Shown: piece by piece, positions 22,518 through 33,900 of the stretch
Position numbering within the stretch: the first letter of the stretch is position 1
Layout of the letters: each line of letters opens with the position of its first letter
Assembly: GCA_029338835.1 (NCBI GenBank)
Contig: JAQYBD010000073.1
Location: 1 to 41,763 of the forward strand
DNA length: 41,763 nucleotides
Origin: Selenomonadaceae bacterium
Lineage (GTDB): Bacteria > Bacillota > Negativicutes > Selenomonadales > Selenomonadaceae
Direction: 5' to 3'
Notes under the pieces: model-generated
Seen by the model: only the letters and a program-made list of their open reading frames with translations
What the model was told of the DNA's origin: nothing
The model's database searches: none
Translations under genes and position numbers: made by a program

Positions 22518-23489
22518 TCAACGATCAAGATGTGCGCTCTGGCGCAGGACATCCACGGTTTCCATGACCGCCTGGGAAATGGACAGATGACGGGCAACCG
22601 TATCGGCGTCCCGCTGCGTGAAAATGCGGGCAAAGGCCTGGAATTCATGGACCATGCGGTGTGCATAACGATTTTCCTGGAAGGTCTCCGTCTTGCCATC
22701 CTGACAGATGGTGACCTGCGGCAACTCGTTGGGAGCCCCGTCTGCCCGCAGCCAGCCGGCTTCTCCCTGGACACTGAAGAAGCCGGGGCTGTCGCTGTCT
22801 TTTGCACCGACGGCCGTGGCAAAGAAATCGGGATACTCCAGGACAGCAACCCCCGATGTATCTATGCCATTGAAGCCGCGATTCGGCGTATAGGCGGCCT
22901 GCTCCGGCTTGCCGAACAGGCCGATGATGAGGTTGAGATTGTAGATGTTGATATCGTAGAGCGCACCGCCGTATTGCTCCGGGTCAAAAGCAGGGAGGAC
23001 GGTTCCCTGCCGGTAGGCATCGTAGCGGCTGGAATACTGAGAATAATTGGCCTGTACGGCACGGATGCGGCCAAGCTTGGGCAGGGTCTTCCGGATCAGC
23101 TCAAAATTCGGCAGGAAGAAGGGCGTGACGGCTTCGATGAGCAGCTGCCCCTCCTGGCGGGCAAGCGCACGGAGCCTGGCTACATCTTTGCCGCACGGAG
23201 CAAAGGGTTTCTCCATGATGACATCATGGTGGCCACGCAAAGCCATCTCCGCATACGGCACATGCACAGAGTTGACCAGGCCAATGTAGATTACATCGAC
23301 ATCGCTGTGCAAAAGCTCCTGCATGTCCGTATAAACATGTGGAATCTGCCATTCCTGCGCCAGCCGTTCGGCTTTTGCCCGGCTCTGCGGCCGTGCGAAC
23401 ACGCTTGTCACCGTGATTTCCGGCACGTGTTTCAAGGCTGCCAGCGCATCATGCGCGATCTTCCCGGTCCCCAATATTGCCAATTTCAT
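22518..23489 (-). CDS. Gfo/Idh/MocA-family NAD(P)-dependent oxidoreductase
   Basis: A 323-residue dehydrogenase of the glucose-fructose oxidoreductase family, acting on a sugar or related polyol. The Rossmann domain starts MKLAILGTGKIAHD (Gly7, Gly9). The EKP motif is at 93-95 (VIMEKPFAP), and Lys94 is expected to sit at the nicotinamide. The C-terminal domain has YGGALYDINIYNLNLI, which carries the usual Asp/Tyr catalytic positions. The exact substrate cannot be told. It starts 42 bases after the addA stop in the same orientation with AAGGTG upstream, so it may be the last gene of the repair run without sharing its function. Confidence 0.88.
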   Translation of the reverse strand: MKLAILGTGKIAHDALAALKHVPEITVTSVFARPQSRAKAERLAQEWQIPHVYTDMQELLHSDVDVIYIGLVNSVHVPYAEMALRGHHDVIMEKPFAPCGKDVARLRALARQEGQLLIEAVTPFFLPNFELIRKTLPKLGRIRAVQANYSQYSSRYDAYRQGTVLPAFDPEQYGGALYDINIYNLNLIIGLFGKPEQAAYTPNRGFNGIDTSGVAVLEYPDFFATAVGAKDSDSPGFFSVQGEAGWLRADGAPNELPQVTICQDGKTETFQENRYAHRMVHEFQAFARIFTQRDADTVARHLSISQAVMETVDVLRQSAHLDR

Positions 23490-23531
23490 AAAATCACACC
23501 TTCCCTTTCGCGAAAATCCCTAAGAAACACC

Positions 23532-26500
23532 TCATAGGGTGACTGCCGTGCCGTCATGGAGCAGGTACAGGATGCTTTCCTTGACCGGACGGCCAAGGAT
23601 CCCGGCCACGGCTTCGCGGTAGAGTTCCACCTGTTTGGCGTAGCGTTCCCGCACACGAGCCGGACGCGTGTCGCGGTCAGTCTTGTAGTCCAGCAGCACG
23701 AGCTTGCCATCCGCCTCCTCGAAAAGCACATCGATGACGCCCTGGATAAAAATACTTTCCTCTCCCTGAACGGCCGGATCGATCCCAGAAACCGGCAGCA
23801 AGCGGCTGAACGGCAGTTCGCGCCAGAGCTGCACGGCGTTTTTCATGCGCTGCCCGAGTCCGGACTGGCAGAACGATGACAGTCTGCCATAGTCCACAGC
23901 TGTTTCGCAGCCGCTCGGAATAAAGCCCCGGGCTGCCATGACCAGGACCTGCGCATGGATCCCGGCCTCGCTCACGTCTCCCTGCAGATCCAGATGCTGC
24001 AGGACGGCATGGAACAAGGTTCCCCGCTCCGTGGCAGAAAGTTCCGTCGTGCGCTGCAAGAAACTCGGGCGCCGCCAGACCGTCTCGGCAGGATGCAGCA
24101 GGGAACTGCCCGGCAGAGGATCATCTTCACGAGCCATGGCCGTAAAACGCTGCTTGATTTCCGAAACAGTCATCTTGGCCGTGATATGTGCAAGCTGAGG
24201 CCAGGGATATTTCCAGTCCAAACGCTTTTCCACCCATGCCTGCCGCGGGGATGGCGGCAGCGGCTGCTTTTGCTGCACGGCCAACAGGATAGGATCATCG
24301 GTCCGGATTTCTTCCTCATGTGGCTGGACCTCATTGGCAGGAATGAGCTGTACGGCAAAATGGGCATCGGGTTCAACGGTGAGAAGCGTCCCCCAGTCGC
24401 AGCCTGCAGCTGCGCGCAGCGCTGCTCCATCAGCATGGCGGGCAATGGCCGGTGCCACCCAGTCCAGATAGCTGTTTGCACGCCGTATCATCACGGCAGG
24501 CAGAGCAGTATCCGTTTCCGACAGGCTCTGGCACCAGGCCTGCACTTTTTTCTGCCACGAAGACGCAGACATGGTTCCCGTCAAGATCAAGCGCTCGCGC
24601 GCGCGCGTCATAGCAACGTAGAGGACGCGCATCTCCTCCGCTTTGCTCTCCGCCACGAGGCGAGCCGCCACAGCCGCTGCTGGCACCGTATCATACATCT
24701 GGCGCCCGGCGGCGGAACGCGAGACGACGCGCGGGCCAATGCCAAGTTCCTTGTGGAGCAGGAATGCGCCCTGCGTATCACGCAGATTGAAGCCCTTGGC
24801 AGTATCGGCCAGGAAAACCACTGGGAATTCCAAGCCTTTGCTCTTATGGATGCTCATGATGCGCACCACATCCTCACTGGCACCCAGCGTACGGGCTACG
24901 GAAAGATCGGTATCGCGTTTGCGCAGGTCTTCGATGAAACGCAGGAAGCGGAAAAGGCCGCGATAATTCGTTTTCTCGTAATCGGCCGCGCGGTCGGCCA
25001 GCATGCGCAGATTGGCCTGACGCAAAAGTCCGCCTTTGAGTCCGCCAACGTATTCGTAGTACCCCGTATCGCGATAAAGCGTCCAGATGAGTTCCGGCAC
25101 GCTGTGGCTGACGGCATACGTGCGCCAGCCATCGAGCTGTGCGCAGAATCCCGCTGCCCGGTCAGCCAGATTCGCCGGCAGCTCCGTTTCTACAGAATGA
25201 CTCTTGAGCAAAGCACCATACAGGTCTTCCTCCGGCACAGACATGCGCAGGCGTGCGAGTTCCTCCATGGAGAATCCCCCCAGTGGGGATACGAGGACGG
25301 CAGCCAGCGGGATTTCCTGGCGCGAATTATCGATGACCTGCAGCAGAGCCAGCACGAGGCGCACCTCATTGGCTTCAAAATAACCGCCGTCCACATCGGC
25401 GTAAGCGGGAATGCTGTTCTGGCGCAACGTCTCCAACAGCACATTGGCCTTGCCCTTGACGGCGCGCAGCAGGATGGCAATGTCGCGATAAGCAAGCGGC
25501 CGGTAACCGCCTGCATCCTTGTCAAAAACCAGCGGCGCATCCGCCATGAGGCTTGCGATGCGATCTGCGATATGCTGCGCCTCCAGCGCAAAGCCGGAAA
25601 GTTCCTCGCCCTCTCCCTTCTCGGCCTGTCCTTCATCCTCCGCATCCTGTCGCAGGATGATATCCAGCTCCATGGGGCCTGCCAGGGTATGCTCCTGCAC
25701 AGGGTACTGCGCCCCCGGATACAGCCGGCTCTTTTCATCGTATTCGATTTCCATGGCTTCGCGCGTCATGACCTGGTCGAAGATGAAATTGATGGGAGCC
25801 AGCACCTCTGCCCGGCTGCGGAAATTCTGCTTCATGGTGATCAGCTGGTTCTTGTCCTCTGCCTCAGGATGCTCAGGATACGCATCGTATTTGGCCTGGA
25901 AAAGATACGGATCCGCCAGGCGGAAACGATAGATGCTCTGCTTGACATCACCAACCGTGAAGCGATTGTCATCACGGGCGATGAGATCCAGGATAGCCTC
26001 CTGTACGCTGTTGGTATCCTGATATTCATCGACCATGATGACGGCATATTTTTCCCGCAGATCCCGGGCAGCATCTGTGCGCAGCGCATCACCCTCCGGC
26101 ATGGCAAAGTCTTCTGCCGTGGCCATGGACAATTTTTCAGGGTCAGCGCAGAGAACAGCCAGGGCAAAATGCTCGAGATCATTGAAATCCAGGACATTGC
26201 GCTCTTTTTTGGCAGCCTGGAAGGCCGTCATGAAATCCAGGGTAAGATTGACATAACGGCGCACCGTTGCACCGCATTCTTCGATACGCGCCAGGATTTC
26301 CGCTTCACTCTCACCGAAATAACGGGCACGGGCATCGGCAAAGATCTTCTTGGCCGCATCGCGCTGTTTCTCGAACGCCTGGCGAAGCTCCGGGAATTGC
26401 TCTTTCAGCGCATTGAATTTTTTGCCGCGCAGCGCCGGGAATTTAACACCGGCAGCTGCCTTTCCCAAGGCGTCAAAACCGCCCGGCTCCTTTTCCTGGC

Positions 26501-27341
26501 AAACCGTCTTGCGCAGGCCTTCCACATCTTCGAGCTGCTCGATGCACTGCTGCAGGATCTCGATATAAGGCTGCCAAGCTTCAAAGAGTTCACTCTCCTC
26601 CTCCGCATGGACAAGGAAACACGTTTCTTCAAAAGCCTTTATGGTGCGCGCCAGCTCTTGATGGAAGGCCATGAGGATGGTGCCTGTCCATGGCGTCTGC
26701 CAGATATCCCCACCGCTCTTGGCATAACGTTCCTTCTGTTCGCACAGCCATGCCGCTGGATACGGCTGGCTCTGACTGAATTCGTAAAGCTTCAGTACGG
26801 CTTCACAGACCTTGTCATCGCCATGGTCATCGCCATAATCGTCAGCAAAGGCCAGGAAATCCTGCCAGGCAGCGCGGTCTTCTTCCTGCTCCGGCATCTT
26901 GTATTCCTGTTCCAGCAAATCTTCAAGGACATCCCGTTTCATCAGGGTCATTTCCTGATCGCTGCCCAGACGGAATTGCGGATCCACATCGATGGCGTCG
27001 ATATTCTGTCGGATGACACGCTGGCAGAACGCATGGAAGGTACAGATGGATGCACCGGAAAGCAGGACCTGCTGACGTTCCAGCCAGGCTGCCGTCTCGC
27101 GCTTTTCCGCCTGCTGCAGGGCTTCCCCCAGAGCCTTGTCGATGCGCTCGCGCATCTCGGCAGCAGCAGCATTCGTGAACGTCACGACCAGCATCTCATC
27201 GACGCTGCATTCATGTGCCAGGATCTGCGAGATGATGCGGGCGACAAGCACACGAGTCTTGCCGGAACCGGCCGCCGCTGCCACGAGTATATTCTTATGC
27301 CGGGTCTTGATGGCCTTTTCCTGATCCTGCGTATATTGCAT
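23532..27341 (-). CDS. addA: AddA subunit of the AddAB helicase-nuclease
   Basis: A 1269-residue UvrD-type helicase/nuclease, close to the usual size of about 1230 residues. Walker A is AAAAGSGKT (21-29), Walker B/motif II is DEYQDTN (from 438), and motif VI is YVAMTRARERL. The C-terminal RecB-type nuclease has LLDYKTD with Asp1218 and Lys1220. With AddB it processes double-strand breaks up to a Chi site for RecA loading. ATG at 27341 follows AAAGGACGG and overlaps the end of addB by 47 bases. The long open frame upstream to 27800 is only the antisense of codon-biased addB sequence in another register. Confidence 0.96.
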   Translation of the reverse strand: MQYTQDQEKAIKTRHKNILVAAAAGSGKTRVLVARIISQILAHECSVDEMLVVTFTNAAAAEMRERIDKALGEALQQAEKRETAAWLERQQVLLSGASICTFHAFCQRVIRQNIDAIDVDPQFRLGSDQEMTLMKRDVLEDLLEQEYKMPEQEEDRAAWQDFLAFADDYGDDHGDDKVCEAVLKLYEFSQSQPYPAAWLCEQKERYAKSGGDIWQTPWTGTILMAFHQELARTIKAFEETCFLVHAEEESELFEAWQPYIEILQQCIEQLEDVEGLRKTVCQEKEPGGFDALGKAAAGVKFPALRGKKFNALKEQFPELRQAFEKQRDAAKKIFADARARYFGESEAEILARIEECGATVRRYVNLTLDFMTAFQAAKKERNVLDFNDLEHFALAVLCADPEKLSMATAEDFAMPEGDALRTDAARDLREKYAVIMVDEYQDTNSVQEAILDLIARDDNRFTVGDVKQSIYRFRLADPYLFQAKYDAYPEHPEAEDKNQLITMKQNFRSRAEVLAPINFIFDQVMTREAMEIEYDEKSRLYPGAQYPVQEHTLAGPMELDIILRQDAEDEGQAEKGEGEELSGFALEAQHIADRIASLMADAPLVFDKDAGGYRPLAYRDIAILLRAVKGKANVLLETLRQNSIPAYADVDGGYFEANEVRLVLALLQVIDNSRQEIPLAAVLVSPLGGFSMEELARLRMSVPEEDLYGALLKSHSVETELPANLADRAAGFCAQLDGWRTYAVSHSVPELIWTLYRDTGYYEYVGGLKGGLLRQANLRMLADRAADYEKTNYRGLFRFLRFIEDLRKRDTDLSVARTLGASEDVVRIMSIHKSKGLEFPVVFLADTAKGFNLRDTQGAFLLHKELGIGPRVVSRSAAGRQMYDTVPAAAVAARLVAESKAEEMRVLYVAMTRARERLILTGTMSASSWQKKVQAWCQSLSETDTALPAVMIRRANSYLDWVAPAIARHADGAALRAAAGCDWGTLLTVEPDAHFAVQLIPANEVQPHEEEIRTDDPILLAVQQKQPLPPSPRQAWVEKRLDWKYPWPQLAHITAKMTVSEIKQRFTAMAREDDPLPGSSLLHPAETVWRRPSFLQRTTELSATERGTLFHAVLQHLDLQGDVSEAGIHAQVLVMAARGFIPSGCETAVDYGRLSSFCQSGLGQRMKNAVQLWRELPFSRLLPVSGIDPAVQGEESIFIQGVIDVLFEEADGKLVLLDYKTDRDTRPARVRERYAKQVELYREAVAGILGRPVKESILYLLHDGTAVTL

Positions 27342-30300
27342 CCGAGATCCGTCCTTTCTCTGTACAAACTGCCATTTTTTCTTCCAATACCGCATCGTCC
27401 TCTTTATCGATATCGCGATAAGCAAAGCCGTCAATCTCAGGATCAAAGCCACAGACATCGTGATACGGGCAGAAGGCACAGGCATTCTGGTCCTTCTGGG
27501 AGCGGATGCGGTACGGGCTGATGCGGATATCGCCGGAAAGAATGGCATTGCCCGTATCGCGCAGGAGGAAATCGACATAAGACAGCATGAGAGCAAACTC
27601 TTCCGGCTTGCGGATGTATCCGTATTTCCTGCTGTTGGCATCGAAATCCATGACGGGATTGCCGTCCGCATCCTTGACGACCTTGTTTTTCTCGTCGCGC
27701 ACCTGACTGAGTCCCGGCTTGATGAAATCAAACGAAGAATCGATGGCTCGCACGACATCGAGGTCTGCCAGGACCCATCCCGGCATGCGCAGTTCAGCAT
27801 TGACGCGTGTCTCGAGTTCCTGTTCGGTATATTTCTTCTTCGCGATCATCAACGGGTTCTGCAAAAAAGAATAGAGGATGCCGGCCGGCATGCGTTTCTC
27901 CCCCTGCTGCCGCAGCAGTTCCTGCCCGACCATCATGTAGACGAGCAGCTGCAGGCGCAAGCCATAATAGACTTCAAAGAGATTCAGGGCCACCTGCCCG
28001 GTCTTGTAATCGAGGATCAGGAAGTACGGCGCCTGCATGTGCAGATCAAGCCGGTCAATCTGCCCTTTGAAAGACAGCGCATAGCCATCAGCCAGCGGCA
28101 GCGGCTTCAGATGCACGCGATCTTCACGATGCCCGAATGCCTCCTCAAAGAAAGCCGGCTGGAACTCAGAGACTGCGGCCCAAGCCGACAGATGATGAAC
28201 GGCCTGCTCTGCCGTACGCGCGATGCGCTGCTTGAGATGACGGTAATTATCCCGGCTCAAGAGGATCTCGCTCTGCAGGCGTGGCGCCAGTGTATTGACC
28301 AGCTCTGCGCAGAGTGCGCGACTTTTTTCCTCGGGAACATCCTGCCAGCGATTATCATACTCTTCTTTGACAACGGTGCCATATTCTTTGAGTACGGCAT
28401 GCAAAAGCTGCCCGAGATCCATGGAACGGAACTGATACTCCCGTCGTTCCTGCAGTTTCAGGCCATAGGCGGCAAAATGCGCGAACGGGCATTGGTGGAA
28501 TTTCTCGAACTGCGTCACGCTGCCACGCAGCATATGCCCCTTCGCATAAATCTGACGCGCCAATTCCTCCGGGATCCTGCCTGCGCCCGCATGAGCGAAA
28601 AGCCCCGAAAGCGCGAGTTGCAACGGCTGCTGGAAGGCCGGCTGCCGCAAGGCCCAGTTGTAGACATCACGCCAGAATGCCGCCATCTCACCCTGCTCTT
28701 TCTCGCCGCGCAGGGCATTTGCCAGTCCCGACAGAGCTGGCCGCGGTGCTGAGAGCAGCAAATCATCATCACGCTGCAGCGTCTCAAGCGGGATGGAGAG
28801 GAAGCGCGCCTGGGGAAAGCGTTCATGCAGTCTTGTGAAAAGAGGAGACGGCTCCAGTCCATTCCCTTCGGCATCAGCCATCGGATAGGAGAGCCACAGA
28901 TATTCCCGTGCTTCACAAAAGCCTCGATACAGCAGGAATTTCTCGCCAAAACTCCGCTCCTGCCCCCCGCGTGAAATCGTATGGCGCTGCTCGCCGGGGA
29001 GTTCTTCCAGCAATTCGGCAATATGGAGACGGTCGGCATCAGAAAAGATTCCCTGCTCATGCACGCGCCGCGGCATGGTGTCGGCGTCCGCCCCCAGGAT
29101 ATAAAGGCCGCGCATATTATCAAGGCTGTTCTGATCAAAAGGAGCCAGTGTCACATAATCGAGTCCCGGCGGAATCAGAGAAATCTGCAGGGCATCGAGC
29201 CCGTCACTGAGTACATTCTCATAATCATTGAGACTCATGTTCTCGTCACCGCTTGTCTCGACCAGCTGGTCAAAGAGCGCCATGCTGTCCTCCCAGAGCT
29301 GCCGATGCTCCGCGGCATCGGCCAGGCGTCCCTCCTGTTCGGCACGTTCCGCCCATTCCTGCAGGCGAGCCGGCACGTCAAGCTCCACCAGGAAATGGTA
29401 AAGTGCCGTCGTGATACCGCGCACGTCGCCTGCTGCGCGAACCTCCTGCTCAAAAGCAACCAGAGCCGCCACAGACTGACGGCGCAGCGCATCCATGAGA
29501 CCCAGTACCGCAGCTGTCTCATCATCGGCGGTCTCCCCATCGTCCAGCGTATAACGGCGATGCCAGTTCCAGGGCTCCGGCTGCTGCCAGCGCTTGCGCC
29601 CGCGGATACCGAATTCGAGTACGTAATTCTCCAGACGGTCGATATCTTCGCGCACAGGCGGGAAAAAGCCGGTGCGCAAACAGCGGAAAACTGTTTCATA
29701 GCGCCAGTCCTTGGTCACGACTTCCAAAGCGGAACGCATGAGCTCGGCCAAAGGATGATGGATGCTCGGGCGCTTCGCGTCCTGGTAGAACGGGATCCCG
29801 TAATCGGTAAAGACGAGACGGATGAGATCGTCATAAGCGTCAGCATCGCGCACGAGGACACCGATATCCCGGTAACGCCAGCCCTCCTCGCGCACCAGTC
29901 GCAGGATATCAGCCGCTGCATTCTCAGCTTCCAGGCGGCGGTTGGCAGCCTGCACGAGACAGAGCGAAGCATCTGCTCCTTCGGGCAAAGCCCCGGCCAT
30001 CTCCTGCGGCCGGAACAATTCGCGTTCCATAGTGCCGAGCAGGCTGTCTGCTGCATAGCGCCGGGGCCTATCCAGCAGCCGGACCGGCACGCGGGCAACG
30101 CCCAGTTCCTCACGTGCCAGCTTGCATAAATCCAGATACGTCCGGTAAGAACGCTGGAACAGGCCGGCCTCTCTCGTATTGTCCGGCAAATCAAGCCGGA
30201 CGCGTTCCCCTTCACAGCGGCCGGACATCGGCAGGGTGATATGGACGTTTCCTGCTGACATCAGAAGGGATTTGACGACTTCACGTTCCTGCGGATTGAA

Positions 30301-30939
30301 AAAGATAAAACCATCAAGCCAGACTTCCGCCCCCTGCATGAAAGAAGCTTGCGGCAGGCAGGCCGCCAGCTTGGCCATCATATCTTCAGCATCGTTGGCC
30401 TTGCCTGCCATCGCGGCATCAAATTCATCCGTCAGGATGGACATCTCCTCGAGCTTCCCCGCCAGGCGCCCATTGACGGCCGCTAGCTGCGCCGCCGTTT
30501 CCCTCAGGGTATCCGTATCGAGGCGATAGCTCTTGAATTCCTGGATGGCTTCCGACAGGCTTTGCGTGAAACCGCGCTGACGCACGGCTCGGGCGAAGAC
30601 GGTGAGATCTTTTTCCTTCTGGTGATGTACGAGGATCTTGCGCAGGAGCAGCCGCCTCCCTACCTCGCTGATGCGCGGTACCGTGAGTTCCCCGGTTTCC
30701 AGCAGGACATGGCGGGCAAAGCGGCGGAAACCGAATACATAGGCCCGGAAAAAGCCATGCCCCCTGCCTACTCGTTCGGCAAGAGCGCGCTCCATCTTGA
30801 ACGTCATATGCTCGGGAACGAGCAGGATGAGCGGCGGACCCATCGGATCTTCCTGCAGCCTGCGTGCCATCGCGGCCAGGCAGGTTTCCGTCTTGCCCGT
30901 GCCAGCCCGGCCAAGGATACAATCGAGTGTTGCTGTCAT
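27295..30939 (-). CDS. addB: AddB subunit of the AddAB helicase-nuclease
   Basis: A 1214-residue protein with an N-terminal GRAGTGKT nucleotide-binding loop (10-17) and an otherwise degenerate helicase core. Its nuclease domain contains ILDYKTG with Asp977 and Lys979. Four cysteines (Cys817 in FHQCPFAH, and Cys1154, Cys1157 and Cys1163 in CAFCPYHDVC) match the iron-sulfur clasp known from B. subtilis AddB. AddB is the Chi-scanning and second-strand nuclease subunit. It lies 58 bases after sbcC and overlaps addA. AAAGGTGG precedes the ATG. Confidence 0.96.
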   Translation of the reverse strand: MTATLDCILGRAGTGKTETCLAAMARRLQEDPMGPPLILLVPEHMTFKMERALAERVGRGHGFFRAYVFGFRRFARHVLLETGELTVPRISEVGRRLLLRKILVHHQKEKDLTVFARAVRQRGFTQSLSEAIQEFKSYRLDTDTLRETAAQLAAVNGRLAGKLEEMSILTDEFDAAMAGKANDAEDMMAKLAACLPQASFMQGAEVWLDGFIFFNPQEREVVKSLLMSAGNVHITLPMSGRCEGERVRLDLPDNTREAGLFQRSYRTYLDLCKLAREELGVARVPVRLLDRPRRYAADSLLGTMERELFRPQEMAGALPEGADASLCLVQAANRRLEAENAAADILRLVREEGWRYRDIGVLVRDADAYDDLIRLVFTDYGIPFYQDAKRPSIHHPLAELMRSALEVVTKDWRYETVFRCLRTGFFPPVREDIDRLENYVLEFGIRGRKRWQQPEPWNWHRRYTLDDGETADDETAAVLGLMDALRRQSVAALVAFEQEVRAAGDVRGITTALYHFLVELDVPARLQEWAERAEQEGRLADAAEHRQLWEDSMALFDQLVETSGDENMSLNDYENVLSDGLDALQISLIPPGLDYVTLAPFDQNSLDNMRGLYILGADADTMPRRVHEQGIFSDADRLHIAELLEELPGEQRHTISRGGQERSFGEKFLLYRGFCEAREYLWLSYPMADAEGNGLEPSPLFTRLHERFPQARFLSIPLETLQRDDDLLLSAPRPALSGLANALRGEKEQGEMAAFWRDVYNWALRQPAFQQPLQLALSGLFAHAGAGRIPEELARQIYAKGHMLRGSVTQFEKFHQCPFAHFAAYGLKLQERREYQFRSMDLGQLLHAVLKEYGTVVKEEYDNRWQDVPEEKSRALCAELVNTLAPRLQSEILLSRDNYRHLKQRIARTAEQAVHHLSAWAAVSEFQPAFFEEAFGHREDRVHLKPLPLADGYALSFKGQIDRLDLHMQAPYFLILDYKTGQVALNLFEVYYGLRLQLLVYMMVGQELLRQQGEKRMPAGILYSFLQNPLMIAKKKYTEQELETRVNAELRMPGWVLADLDVVRAIDSSFDFIKPGLSQVRDEKNKVVKDADGNPVMDFDANSRKYGYIRKPEEFALMLSYVDFLLRDTGNAILSGDIRISPYRIRSQKDQNACAFCPYHDVCGFDPEIDGFAYRDIDKEDDAVLEEKMAVCTEKGRISDAIYAGSGKGHQDPA

Positions 30940-30997
30940 ACGTTTTCAAACCACCTTTTTCACCAACGGGCTCACCACTTGCTGTTTTCCCGGCTCT

Positions 30998-33900
30998 TCA
31001 TTCTTCGGCAGCCCCGAGTACAAAGCGTGCGGTGCTGCCGCCACTCCTCGTCTTGGTCACTTCCAGGCGGGCCGGGATACGGCTGCGCAGCTCCTCCACA
31101 TGAGAGATGATGCCGATGAGACGGCCGCTCTCCTGGAGTTCAAACAAGGCTTTCAGTGCTACGTCGAGTGTATCCTCATCCAGCGTGCCAAAGCCTTCAT
31201 CGATGAACATCGTATCGAGACGCGTACCGCCGGCATAAGCCTGCACGACATCCGCCAGGCCAAGAGCCAGAGCCAGGGAAGCCAGGAAGGATTCGCCGCC
31301 TGACAAAGTCGCCACGGGACGCGCATACCCCGAATAATGGTCAAAGACTTCCATATCGAGGCCCCCCTGCTTATTGCCGCTGAGCCGCTCCCCCGCATGA
31401 AGCTCATACTGGCCACGGCTCATGATCAGCAGGCGTTCGTTGGCCATCGCCATGACATCGTCCAGGAGCGAATGGAGTACATACGTCTGAAAAGATACCC
31501 GGGCATCCGTTTTACCGCTGGCCAGTTCCGACAGACTCGTGATACAGCGATAAGAATCGGAGAGCTTTGCACTCCGCGCCGCCAGTTCACTCAATTCCTG
31601 CTGGCGCCGGGCAAACGATCTCTCGATGAGTTCCGCTTTGCTGTGGCGGGCAAGAGCTTCCTGCCACGCCTTTTCCGCTGCCCGATACGCATTTTCCAGG
31701 ACAGTAAGCTGCGGACGAGTCTTGCCCGCAATGGCCGCCTGGCTGCGCTGATATGCATCCCTGGCCGCATGGAGTTCCTTTTCATGCTGCTCCAGCCCGG
31801 CTTTCACGGTCTGCCGGTAAGGCTCATTCCCCCATGGTCCGGCAAGTGCCGCTTCATATGCCGCCACCGAAGCAAAGGAAGCCGCTTGGAGCCGCTGCGA
31901 GAATGCATGCCAGGCCGCTTCGGCTTCTGCTGTGGCCTGCCTGCTCTCCTGGCAGGCAGTCTTCCAAGCCGTCTGCAGTTCCGCATGGTCAAGCGCAGCC
32001 TGCTGCGCACGGGTCTGGATGCGCTGCGCCCTTTCCTCCTGCCGTTCCACCTCGGCTTCTTCCTGCATGAGCTGCTGCCGCAGCTCGGCAGGATCTCCCA
32101 CGGATGTCACCTGCGCTTCTTTCTCGACCACACGGGCTTTAGCCGCCGCTTCTGCAGTAGCGGCCGACCGGCAGGCTTCTTCACATCCAGACTGACGCCG
32201 CTGCCAGTCCTCCTGCTTTTTTTTCTGCTGCGCAAGAGCCGTATCCAAGTCTTGCTGGAGCTGCGCAGAATGCCGCGCTGCCTGCAGGCGCACACGGGCA
32301 GCTGCCAGTTCCTTTGTCAGCACATCCGGATCCCGCACGGCCGGCAATGCTTCGAGTTTGGCCCGACAGGCAGCCTGATGCGCAGCGGCCTGCTGCTCTG
32401 CCAGCCGCCATGATTGCAGGCTGTCTTCCAGCTGGTGCCAGGCTTTTTCCTGCTCTTGCAGCATATCGTCGGTTACGACCTCCTGGATCTGGCGGGCCAG
32501 CTGCGGATGGTGCAGCGAGCCACAGACGGGACAGGGATCGCCATCGGCCAGGTGTTCTGCCAAGAGAGCCGCCCTGGCTCCGCGCAGCAATTCGCGCAGG
32601 CGATGCAGTTCCTGTGCTGCTTTTGTACTTCGCTGCTGCATATCTTCTCTTGCCGTCCGCTTTTCTTGAAGAATGACGGTCGCAGCGGCCAACTGCTGCT
32701 CCGCCGCCATGCGCAGGGACTGAGCCTGCTGTTCCTGCTGCAGATTCTTGACAAAGAGCGCGGCTGCTTCCTCATCGGCAGCGGCTGCAGCAGCCTGCTG
32801 CCATTTTGCCTGCAAGCCAGCAAGCCGCTCCTGGAGAGCCTGTCCCTGCTGCTGCAGTTCCTTGCGTTCAGCTTCTGCCTTGACCAAGGCATCCTGTGCC
32901 GCTTTCAACCGCTGCTTATCAGCCTGGAGTTCCTCGGCTACCTTCAGTTCCCGCCGCTTCATGACCAGAGCTTCGCGCCGGGCCGCACGCTGCGGCTGTT
33001 CCTTGTCTGCCTGCTCCTTCTCTTGCTCGGCAGTCTTCAGTGCCTGTTTGGACTGGCGCCCCCGACGGGTAAGCTCCGCCAGATGTTCCTGCCGCCGCCC
33101 GGCCTTTTCCTCAGCCTGTTTCGCCTGATGGCAGATGTCCTGGAGCGCAGCAGCCCGTTCCGCGAGCATCAGTCGTGCCGACTGCTCACCATCGTCGGCA
33201 GCGGACTGCTCGGCGCGCTGCAATTCCCTGCCGGCACGAATATCTTCCAAGAAGAGTTTTTCCAGCTGACGCCCCATCTCCAGCTCTCCGGCTGCCTTTT
33301 CCTTATCCGCAGAACACTGGGACAAGATCCCGGCCAGCTGCACGGCCTCTTTTCGCTGCGCCTCTTGACGCACGGCAAAAGCGTCCTCATCTTCTGCCTC
33401 AAACTCCTGCAGATAGAGCTGGCGCTGCTGCTGCAGCGCTTCATAGTCCCGGTTCACACCGGAAGCTTTGGCCTTGAGTTTCTCTTCCAGTTTCTGATAG
33501 ATATCTGTATTGAACAGCACACGCATGATTTCCTTGCGCGCGCTCGTATCGGCCATGAGGAAACGGCGGAATTCGCCCTGCGGCAGCAGCACGACCTGAC
33601 GGAATTCCTTGCACTCAAAGCCCAGCAGGCTGACAATTTTCTCGCGGACTTCGCTCTCCTTCTTCCAGCTTTCCTGTACCGCACCATCCTCGATGCGCGA
33701 CAAGAGGACACCGGCCGCCTGACGCACGAGGCGATCTCCTCGCTTGGCCTTGCGCTCATACTCCGGATTCCGGCGGATATGCCACATGGTGCCGCGCACC
33801 GCAAAAGTCAGCTCCACATAAGTATCCTGAGTGGGCAGTGCTTCCCGGTTGCGCAGCATGCGTGAGGTACGTGCTTCTGTCGCTGCTTCGCCATACAGCG

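Noticed and set aside
23955..27521. A very long plus-strand frame opposite addA (1188 codons), and similar ones opposite addB and sbcC.
   Set aside because: They are antisense to well-supported genes in high-GC coding DNA and show no domain, signal or ribosome site.
27342..27800. N-terminal extension of addA by about 150 codons.
   Set aside because: It lies wholly within addB in another frame and is Ser/Arg/Met-rich noise; the AddA helicase motif starts right after the ATG at 27341.
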